Origin: an uncultured Bacteroidales bacterium
GTDB taxonomy: Bacteria > Bacteroidota > Bacteroidia > Bacteroidales > Marinilabiliaceae
Reading direction: 5' to 3'
Assembly (NCBI GenBank): GCA_934717675.1
Contig: CAKUYZ010000046.1
Coordinates: forward strand, 1 to 13,342
Length of the DNA: 13,342 nucleotides
Made by a program: the position numbers and the translations under genes. Positions within the stretch are counted from its first letter, which is position 1; each line of letters opens with the position of its first letter. The notes beneath the pieces are model-generated. The model was not told where the DNA came from, did not search any database, and was given only the letters and a program-made list of their open reading frames with translations. Shown here piece after piece: positions 7,999 to 13,342 of this stretch.

Positions 7999-9438
7999 AT
8001 GAAATACGTTTTGACCACCATATTCGCTTTGGCCAGCGTGGCACTCATTGGTTGCGACAAGGAGGACGACAACCATGACGACCCAATTTTTGACGGCCAC
8101 AACTTTGGAGAGAGCGCTTTCGACATCGAAGACGAATGCGGGATCCTAAAAAACGCAGAGCCTGTGAGCGCTGACGAGATTGAGGATGAGGTGAAGGGAT
8201 ATGGGTGGAAAGTCGCGGGCATATACGCCGTGGATGACAAAGGACGGCTGTCAAGGACTGACTATCGCGCAGACATGTGTGGCGGCGGACATATAGACTA
8301 CTGGTTTAAATCTGCCGAACGCCTTGTGGGATTTTCCTGCGGAGACACCCCAGGGAAATACTACAACACCACGTCTTGGAGCTTCGACGCGGAGAAAAGT
8401 TACATCTTGCGAGGCTCGTCTAAGCAGAGCTTGGCGGAACGGTATATGCAGGTTCTCATCATCACGGCCAACGACAGCAAGGACGTGAAAATGTACACGA
8501 TGCAGAAAATTGGTGACGCGACTTCGCCAGACGGCTCCACAAAAGTCGTCTATGGCATGGTCATATACCAGCGTATGACAGAAAGTGAGCTTGCCCAAAC
8601 GCAAAAGATATACGACTATGATGCGGATAGGGAAAGTAGCGACGCCATCCCGAACAGTTGCAAATTCAAGGTTGAAGCTCGCTATTGGAATCCGGACGAG
8701 TTTGATGAGAATACATCGGGGCAGGCAGTCATCGCCTTTGGCAAACTACGGTTTTCCCTCACGGACAATCAAGGCACACAATATTTGCCAAACCCGGCAC
8801 TTGACTATTACGACTCCCTCGTGTGGAGAAGCAATGCCAACTATATGCCAGACTACTACGTCTTTTGGCGCAAAGAACAGAACCCAGTGCAGACGCCACC
8901 GGAGTGGGCGACTTATTTTCTTGAAAAAGACCCGGATTTGACCTCAATTTTTGAGGGCTACAGAGCGGGCCGCGTCGCATACTCCTATGAGATGCGCCAC
9001 AACGTATTCACAAGCAATTTTTTATGCTACGACTGGGAATCGCGCATTACGAGCAATGCCCGGCAACACATTGTCTCTTGCCTGCTTGACAAAAAACGGA
9101 GCTTCACGGTTTATGAGCCAAGAATCTACAATGACGACATTAACAAAGTGTATGCAGAGTTGCGCTACAATTCGGCAGACAAAGGCAACGGCGATGACGT
9201 GGCCATCCTCGAGAATGAGATTAGCGAACTTACCGACCTGATGACAAACCACTACGGGCACGGAACGGATGTGGGCAAGCAAGCCGACCATTACCGCGCG
9301 TTATTTGGCGCTCTGCCGGAAAAGGCTGACATTGTCACTTATTGGGAATCGGCCGACACGCGCGTCGCCATTGTATTGAACCACAACGACACAAACGCGC
9401 AAGACAACTACTATTACGTCCACGCTGAGCCCAAATAG
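7999..9438 (+). CDS. Uncharacterised lipoprotein, probably surface-exposed
   Basis: I do not recognise this 479-residue protein. It begins with a clear type II signal peptide (residues 1-18) and lipobox ALIGC, lipidated Cys19. The residues after it, DKEDDNHDD, are strongly acidic, resembling Bacteroidota lipoprotein export signals, so the outer face of the outer membrane is the likely site. The body is rich in Tyr, Trp, Asp and Asn with alternating beta-type patterning and no membrane segments. The first half (about 60-190) has a faint lipocalin-like look (GWKVAGIY, then YYNTTSWSF), but this is weak. The start is ATG 7999, not the in-frame TTG at 7930, because signal peptide and promoter both demand it; CAGGAGAC just upstream gives AGGAG with only 2 nt spacing. 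It stands alone, diverges from the LTA-synthase-like gene and ends before a strong terminator. Leu-Asp pairs here use CTT-GAC, unlike the genes to the left. Confidence 0.85.
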   Translation: MKYVLTTIFALASVALIGCDKEDDNHDDPIFDGHNFGESAFDIEDECGILKNAEPVSADEIEDEVKGYGWKVAGIYAVDDKGRLSRTDYRADMCGGGHIDYWFKSAERLVGFSCGDTPGKYYNTTSWSFDAEKSYILRGSSKQSLAERYMQVLIITANDSKDVKMYTMQKIGDATSPDGSTKVVYGMVIYQRMTESELAQTQKIYDYDADRESSDAIPNSCKFKVEARYWNPDEFDENTSGQAVIAFGKLRFSLTDNQGTQYLPNPALDYYDSLVWRSNANYMPDYYVFWRKEQNPVQTPPEWATYFLEKDPDLTSIFEGYRAGRVAYSYEMRHNVFTSNFLCYDWESRITSNARQHIVSCLLDKKRSFTVYEPRIYNDDINKVYAELRYNSADKGNGDDVAILENEISELTDLMTNHYGHGTDVGKQADHYRALFGALPEKADIVTYWESADTRVAIVLNHNDTNAQDNYYYVHAEPK

Positions 9439-9485
9439 CAGTTTCTTTCTTTTGCGGTCGCGGCGCCACTCAGCCACAAGAACAT

Positions 9486-9525
9486 AAAAACGCAGCCCGC
9501 CTTCGATTTAGGCGGGCTGCGTTTT
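9486..9525. terminator. Bidirectional rho-independent terminator between convergent genes
   Basis: A perfect 12-bp stem (ACGCAGCCCGCC 9490-9501 with GGCGGGCTGCGT 9511-9522) with a 9-nt loop is flanked by five A residues on the left and TTTT on the right, so it has a U-tract in both directions. It lies between the lipoprotein stop (9438) and the CMD/cupin stop (9544) and can serve both. Confidence 0.92.
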
Positions 9526-9543
9526 GCGCATCGTAGCCTGTTT

Positions 9544-10368
9544 TTACTTTTGCTTGGCCAAGACTCCATAGTCCTCATCGCTGACGGGCTCTAGCCACTC
9601 GTTGCTCGTGTTTTCACCCTCAACCTCAAAAGCCAAATGGGCGAACCAGCTGTCGGCCGCGGCGCCGTGCCAATGCTTCACGTTGGCCGGAATGTGAATC
9701 ACTGTGCCTGGCAAGATGGGCACCGCGGGCTTGCCCTCTTCTTGATACCAACCACGACCGGCCACGCCGATGAGCATCTGCCCGCCACCACGGGTGGCGT
9801 GGTGTATGTGCCAATTGTTGCGGCACCCAGGCTCAAACGTCACGTTGGCCACAGGCACTTGCTCCGTAGATATGCGCGCGAGGTAGCTGTTTCCTTTGAA
9901 ATACTTGGCGTAGGCCGTGTTTGGCTCGCCTATGGGAAATATCATCTCGCGCTGAAAAGCCGACTTGGCGTCATCCGCCACAAGCTCATCGGCCCACACC
10001 TCCTTGGCCTGCCTGAACGCGGCCCAAGCCTTTGGCCATCCGGCGTAAAAGGCAATGTGCGTTATTATCTCCGCAATCTCCGTCCGGCTGACGCCGTTTT
10101 TCTTGGCCGTCTGAAGGTGATAGGTGAGCGACGAGTCGGTAAGCCCTTGGCTAATGAGTGCGGTGAGCGTCACGACGCTGCGGTCGCGTAGGCTGAGGAC
10201 GTCATTGCGGCTCCAGACCTCGCCGAAAAGGACGTCGTCATTCAAGTGTGCGAATTCAGGGGCGAAGTCGCCAAGTTGGTCTCGGCCTGCCGTCTGAACA
10301 ATTTTTTGCTGTGCCATGATGTTTGATGTTAGAGCCAGCATTGCTGCCAGCGCGATATACATTTTCAT
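9544..10368 (-). CDS. Secreted carboxymuconolactone decarboxylase-like / cupin fusion protein
   Basis: A 274-residue two-domain protein. Residues 1-19 or so are a signal peptide (MKMYIALAAMLALTSNIMA), placing it in the periplasm. A carboxymuconolactone decarboxylase (CMD) family helical domain spans about 28-130 (LRDRSVVTLTAL, THIAFYAGWPKAWAAF). A cupin barrel spans about 165-255: motif 1 has His187 and His189 (WHIHH) with Gln197 where the metal-binding Glu is usual; motif 2 is PGTVIHIPANVKHWHG with His232. The CMD part lacks the CxxC pair of AhpD-type peroxidase members; the only cysteine is Cys182, before the cupin motif. CMD-cupin fusions are common in Bacteroidota and often annotated as quinol or carboxymuconolactone enzymes, but the reaction is unproven. 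The longer open frame from 10443 is rejected: it lacks a leading signal peptide and overlaps a -7 box at 10396-10403. It is monocistronic. Confidence 0.85.
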   Translation of the reverse strand: MKMYIALAAMLALTSNIMAQQKIVQTAGRDQLGDFAPEFAHLNDDVLFGEVWSRNDVLSLRDRSVVTLTALISQGLTDSSLTYHLQTAKKNGVSRTEIAEIITHIAFYAGWPKAWAAFRQAKEVWADELVADDAKSAFQREMIFPIGEPNTAYAKYFKGNSYLARISTEQVPVANVTFEPGCRNNWHIHHATRGGGQMLIGVAGRGWYQEEGKPAVPILPGTVIHIPANVKHWHGAAADSWFAHLAFEVEGENTSNEWLEPVSDEDYGVLAKQK

Positions 10369-10395
10369 GCTATAAACTTCCGTTGTTACACACCG

Positions 10396-10403
10396 CAAAT
10401 ATA
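10396..10403 (-). promoter_or_regulatory. Candidate -7 box (TATATTTG) for the CMD/cupin gene
   Basis: Minus-strand TATATTTG is an exact TAnnTTTG match, 27 bp before the ATG at 10368, implying a leader of about 20 nt. No good TTTG lies at the expected -33 position; CAAA (TTTG on the minus strand) at 10432-10435 is about 28 nt away, which is too far. Confidence 0.55.
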
Positions 10404-11011
10404 GCACCCAGCAAATTCCATTAGGGTGAAGCAAATACTTCAAGACTTACCTTTTTTACAGAAGTTCCGCTATTCGGGGGGATGTGTGAAATGTACCTGC
10501 CATACGGAGCGACCGCCTGCTGATTTCTTACGCGACAGAACTTTTTTCTTCCCCGATGGGATTCTCGCCACTGTTTTTAGAATGTTTTCCCATCTTTTCA
10601 AAAGCCGCCCGCTAGGTCTCGACGTTGACACACAACTCCCATATGAAGGCCAGATGGCCTGCGCTGACCGAGGCCTACGCCCGTCGCAAGTCGTCATTCG
10701 ATGTAAGGAAGAAAGCCCAGCACAAGGAACTCAACCCGCCCATTCCCCCACCACCATTGGCTCTTTCCTGCAGACCAAAGAGGTTCGCTCTTGGCGTAGC
10801 AAATACAAGAAAGGCGAAATTGCGCAAGGAATACGACAAGCTACTGAAAGAAGAAACCAAGTTAAGTGCCGAAATCGCAGGGGAACGTCCGATGGACGTT
10901 CCCCTGCGACGTTTTCTTTTTGTGCCACAATGATTATGCGGAGGGCAGCTGTCGCAAACACAGAAAGTCCACGTCTGTCCTGCCTTGCCTTGTCGTGTGC
11001 CATTTTTTTCT
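10404..11011. other. About 600-bp intergenic region without a convincing gene; possible small RNA or decayed ORF
   Basis: It lies between the divergent starts of the CMD/cupin gene and the helicase. Plus-strand frames are open here: one can be read from ATG 10643 to 10933 (96 residues, Arg/Lys-rich, with a helical stretch RKAKLRKEYDKLLKEETKL), but it runs straight through the terminator hairpin at 10876-10908 and has no promoter match or recognised family. A small hairpin at 10775-10794 competes with an alternative pairing of CTCTTT (10761-10766) with AAAGAG (10777-10782). I looked for tRNA, tmRNA, SRP RNA and RNase P signatures and saw none. Confidence 0.4.
10876..10921 (+). terminator. Strong rho-independent terminator with no obvious upstream gene
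   Basis: A perfect 15-bp inverted repeat (CGCAGGGGAACGTCC, 10876-10890, with its complement at 10894-10908) around a GAT loop is followed by ACG and then TTTTCTTTTT. The U-tract is only on the plus side; the minus side reads ATTTCGG. The upstream coding gene on the left is transcribed away from it, so it implies a plus-strand transcript arising within 10404-10875, or insulation of the helicase promoter. Confidence 0.8.
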
Positions 11012-11019
11012 TTACTTTG
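10990..11019 (+). promoter_or_regulatory. Candidate promoter (TTG-19-TTACTTTG) for the helicase-Lrp operon
   Basis: TTACTTTG at 11012-11019 matches TAnnTTTG except at the second base. TTG at 10990-10992 lies 19 nt upstream, the right spacing for a -33 element. Transcription would begin near 11026, about 22 nt before ATG 11048, which excludes the in-frame ATG at 10985. Confidence 0.6.
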
Positions 11020-11047
11020 CACCCCAAAACAGAATATTCGCCCAAAT

Positions 11048-12439
11048 ATGACATTCGACGAACTCAACATAAAGAAATATTTCAAGACCAACCTGCGAGA
11101 ATTGGGGCTTAAAGACCTGACTCTGATTCAAGAAAGGGCTTTCCCAGCCATTATGTCCGGCCGCGACGTCATGGGCATCGCGCAGACCGGCACCGGCAAG
11201 ACGATAGCCTACCTGCTGCCATCGCTCAACCTATGGAAGTTCACGCCGCGCCACGAACCACAAATTGTTGTGCTTGTGCCCACGCGCGAGCTGGTGCTTC
11301 AGGTGGAGGAAGAGGTCAAGAAACTAGCGCAAGACTCTGGCATCATGGTGGTTGGCGTCTTTGGTGGCGCAGGAATCCAACCCCAGGCCGCCAGAATACG
11401 GGAGGGAGCCGATGTGGTGGTAGGCACGCCTGGTCGGATCCGTGACCTGGCTCTTCACGGCCTTCTGCGTTTTGGAGGCGTGCGCCGCTTGGTGCTGGAC
11501 GAGGTGGACGAGATGTTGGAGCAAGGCTTCCGCACACAGATTGGCCAAGTGCTGGACCTGCTGCCCAAGAAACGGCAGAACCTAATGTTCTCCGCCACAA
11601 TGAACAGCGAGATTGAGGCGCTCGCCGCCACATTTTTCAACGGGCCACTGAAAATTGAGGCCGCACCAATGGGCACTCCACTGGAGAACATACTCCAGAC
11701 GGTGATGGAAGTGCCGAACTTCAACACCAAGATAAACCTGCTCACCCACCTGCTCACGACCAACGAGGCCATGAGGCGCGTGATGGTCTTTGTCAGCTCC
11801 ATTGCCATGGCCGACGAGGTCTTCGACCGAATGACGGAGTGCCTGGCAGAGGCCGAGGCCGACGGAGCGCCACACGTGAGCCTAGACTATATCCACTCAC
11901 GCCGCACGCAGAGCCAGCGCTTCGGGGCGTTGCGCAGCTTCCGCGATGGCAAAACAGACGTCTTGATAGCCACCGACCTCATCGCCAGAGGCATTGACAT
12001 TGAGGGAGTGAGCCACGTGATATGTTTCGACTTGCCATTCGAGCCGGAACAGTATATCCACCGCATTGGCAGAACAGGCCGCGTCCGCCTGGCGCACCCC
12101 GAAGACGCCAACGACTCCACCATTGTCGTGGACGAGGGGCATGCGCTGTCGTTCTGCACGAAAGCCGAGGAGGCCGCACTGGCCAACATTGAGGGACTGA
12201 TGAAAACCACAGTGAGCCGCGAGCCAATGCCTGAAGGCGTGGAAATATCAGATGTGCTGACGCAGGCCGAGATGCCTCAGGTGAGGATGCGAAACAGCTT
12301 CACGGAAATAGACGCCACGCCCGGCAAGGCCTTCCATGAAAAGAGCGAAAAGAATCAGAAAGAGAATCACAGGGTGTCTCACAAAACTCTGATGAGGCAG
12401 AAATATGGCAAGCCAATCAAAAGACGCCCCAAGAAGTAG
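11048..12439 (+). CDS. DEAD-box family ATP-dependent RNA helicase (motif II DEVD)
   Basis: Cytoplasmic RNA-unwinding ATPase of 463 residues with both RecA-like domains. Motifs in order: Q-motif region (Phe3, then LTLIQERAFP with Gln28), Walker A AQTGTGKT (45-52), PTRELVLQ (78-85), TPGR (127-130), motif II DEVD (151-154) in place of DEAD, SAT (182-184), motif V ATDLIARGID (308-317) and motif VI HRIGRTGR (338-345). A Lys/Arg-rich tail from about residue 430 to the end (KRRPKK) probably adds RNA affinity. Likely roles are ribosome assembly, mRNA decay or cold adaptation. The start at 11048 gives a family-typical N-terminus; the longer frame from 10985 would begin upstream of the predicted transcription start. 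The Lrp-type regulator follows after a 35-bp gap, probably in one transcript. Confidence 0.95.
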   Translation: MTFDELNIKKYFKTNLRELGLKDLTLIQERAFPAIMSGRDVMGIAQTGTGKTIAYLLPSLNLWKFTPRHEPQIVVLVPTRELVLQVEEEVKKLAQDSGIMVVGVFGGAGIQPQAARIREGADVVVGTPGRIRDLALHGLLRFGGVRRLVLDEVDEMLEQGFRTQIGQVLDLLPKKRQNLMFSATMNSEIEALAATFFNGPLKIEAAPMGTPLENILQTVMEVPNFNTKINLLTHLLTTNEAMRRVMVFVSSIAMADEVFDRMTECLAEAEADGAPHVSLDYIHSRRTQSQRFGALRSFRDGKTDVLIATDLIARGIDIEGVSHVICFDLPFEPEQYIHRIGRTGRVRLAHPEDANDSTIVVDEGHALSFCTKAEEAALANIEGLMKTTVSREPMPEGVEISDVLTQAEMPQVRMRNSFTEIDATPGKAFHEKSEKNQKENHRVSHKTLMRQKYGKPIKRRPKK

Positions 12440-12474
12440 CTCCAACATCTTCATCAACTAAACTAAACAAGAAA

Positions 12475-12951
12475 ATGGCGAACTGCAAGCTAGATAAGAC
12501 AGACTATATGATCCTGAGCGCCCTGCAACGCAACAGCCACCTGACGACCAAAGAGTTGGCGCAACAGGTGAACCTCTCCACCACGCCCGTATTTGAACGA
12601 GTGCGCAGGATGGAGAAAGAGGGAGTGATAAAAAAATATGTCGCGGTGCTGGATATGGAGAAGATAAACTATGGCTTCGTGGTGTTCTGCAACGTAAAGT
12701 TGAAACACATCAACTTCCAGATAGCCAATGAGTTTGTGACGGCCATCAACGCCCTGCCGCAGGTAACGGAGTGTTACAACATATCTGGCGAATTTGACTA
12801 CCTGCTTAAAATTCACGCAGCCGACATGAAAGACTACCAGCACTTCGTTCTCAACGTGCTTGGCAAGATTGAGTATATAGGCGACATCCAAAGCACTTTT
12901 GTGATGGACACGTCGAAAGACGAGGTTGGCATCCAATTACCAGAGATGTAA
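12475..12951 (+). CDS. Lrp/AsnC family transcriptional regulator
   Basis: A 158-residue DNA-binding regulator of full family length. The N-terminal winged helix-turn-helix covers about residues 6-55 (LDKTDYMIL, LTTKELAQQVNLSTTPVFERVRRMEKEGVI), followed by a linker strand (KKYVAVLD) and the RAM ligand-binding/oligomerisation domain (about 65-150). The family's glycine-centred effector segment is seen as SGEFDYLL (Gly105, Asp108). Family members bind amino acids and control amino-acid metabolism or global responses as octamers; this one's ligand and targets are not shown by the sequence. It lies 35 bp after the helicase with no separate -7 box in the gap, so it is probably cotranscribed. A strong hairpin follows 31 bp after the stop. 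Confidence 0.95.
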   Translation: MANCKLDKTDYMILSALQRNSHLTTKELAQQVNLSTTPVFERVRRMEKEGVIKKYVAVLDMEKINYGFVVFCNVKLKHINFQIANEFVTAINALPQVTECYNISGEFDYLLKIHAADMKDYQHFVLNVLGKIEYIGDIQSTFVMDTSKDEVGIQLPEM

Positions 12952-12982
12952 GGAATATGAAGCACAACCATCCCAAAGATTA

Positions 12983-13021
12983 AAGCCCCGCCAATGTGCA
13001 TAATGCGCGTTGGCGGGGCTT
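12983..13021. terminator. Strong hairpin after the Lrp-type gene
   Basis: A perfect 12-bp stem (AAGCCCCGCCAA 12983-12994 with TTGGCGGGGCTT 13010-13021) has a 15-nt loop that can itself pair (GCAT/ATGC). The plus-strand tail (GTGAGTCAATG) is not U-rich, while on the minus strand it reads TAATCTTTGG. It may terminate the helicase-Lrp transcript, the minus-strand gene from the right, or both. Confidence 0.7.
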
Positions 13022-13221
13022 GTGAGTCAATGTCTTGGTGATACGTGGTCAGGTGTGCGCGATGAGCTCGTAAACCGTCTGCCCGTAAGTTGTGACTTCG
13101 CTTCCGCGGGCTTGCGGAAAATATACGCTCATCGTATCGAGTTGGAATTGTTTAAACCCGCACCAACAACAACGGGTCCGACACTCGCCCTCACTTTATC
13201 TTGGTCTTGCGCCACTGACGA

Positions 13222-13341
13222 CTACAAGAGTTCATATTGCCAATTAAGGCCCTGGATCTCATTGTCCAACAACCTGTATTCTTTTGACAGCCTGTCTACT
13301 TCCTTCTTTATGTCAGAAGCCTTCACTGAGGCCAAAATCTT
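13222..13341 (-). CDS. C-terminal end of a probable DIP1984 (septicolysin-like) family protein, partial
   Basis: Only the last 39 residues and a TAG stop are in the window; the frame is open to the right edge. The segment is a charged helix (SDIKKEVDRLSKEYRLLD) ending in LDNEIQGLNWQYELL. The pattern LD..IQ..NW...L at the extreme C-terminus is what I recall from DIP1984/DUF6847 proteins, small helical proteins of about 150 residues often labelled septicolysin, with no secure function. Family assignment rests on this short tail from memory, so it is tentative; that the frame is coding is likelier than its identity. Confidence 0.5.
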   Translation of the reverse strand, partial: KILASVKASDIKKEVDRLSKEYRLLDNEIQGLNWQYELL

Positions 13342-13342
13342 T

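Noticed and set aside
7758..8240. A 160-codon minus-strand frame spanning the divergent promoter region
   Set aside because: Most of it is antisense to the lipoprotein gene, including its signal peptide, and it crosses both candidate promoters; only its last 41 codons are discussed separately.
10771..10800. GGTTCG resembling a tRNA T-arm
   Set aside because: The flanking bases form a 5-nt loop stem (AAGAG/CTCTT), not the 5-bp stem with 7-nt loop of a tRNA, and no cloverleaf can be built around it.
10426..11112. A 228-codon plus-strand frame across the 10.4-11.1 kb gap
   Set aside because: It runs through the 15-bp terminator hairpin and the helicase promoter and overlaps the helicase start in another frame; no recognisable domain.
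13022..13342. A plus-strand frame open from GTG 13022 to the right edge (107 codons)
   Set aside because: It begins immediately after a terminator hairpin, has no promoter box, and over its right third is antisense to the much more protein-like DIP1984-type tail. More sequence to the right would settle it.

Overview
The window is chromosomal DNA from a member of the Bacteroidota, most likely order Bacteroidales. Base composition by eye is roughly 50-55% GC. The evidence is the promoter style (TAnnTTTG -7 boxes ahead of several genes), the lack of consistent Shine-Dalgarno sites, a lipoprotein with an acidic run after its lipobox cysteine, and the gene families present (secreted GH31 beside a CE2-like esterase, an outer-membrane patatin, an LTA-synthase-like enzyme). 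I cannot place it to genus.

Layout. (1) 1-3340, minus strand: a carbohydrate-degradation pair. A CE2-like SGNH esterase is followed 61 bp downstream by a secreted GH31 alpha-xylosidase-type enzyme whose C-terminus runs off the left edge. (2) 3488-7755, minus strand: a translationally coupled envelope pair, an inner-membrane LTA-synthase/sulfatase-fold enzyme whose stop overlaps the start of a patatin phospholipase carrying an outer-membrane beta-barrel. A GC-rich hairpin at 3425-3462 separates the two operons. (3) 7756-7998: a divergent promoter region. (4) 7999-9438, plus strand: an unrecognised, probably surface-exposed lipoprotein. It converges, across a strong bidirectional terminator (9486-9525), on (5) 9544-10368, minus strand: a secreted carboxymuconolactone-decarboxylase-like/cupin fusion. 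(6) 10404-11011: about 600 bp with no convincing gene but with a perfect 15-bp terminator hairpin that has no obvious upstream gene. (7) 11048-12951, plus strand: a DEAD-box-type RNA helicase (motif II is DEVD), then an Lrp/AsnC regulator, then a strong hairpin. (8) 13222-13341, minus strand: the last 39 residues of a probable DIP1984 (septicolysin-like) family protein.

How the genes work together: the GH31/CE2 pair would deacetylate and trim xylose-containing side chains of plant hemicellulose (xyloglucan or xylan) in the periplasm or outside the cell. The LTA-synthase-like/patatin pair points to envelope lipid or glycan head-group remodelling and is the most interesting functional unit here. 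Helicase plus Lrp is probably housekeeping RNA metabolism plus a regulator. I found no CRISPR array, insertion sequence, rRNA or tRNA. Three genes (the lipoprotein, CMD/cupin and helicase genes) have longer open frames upstream, but signal peptides and promoter positions support the shorter starts given.
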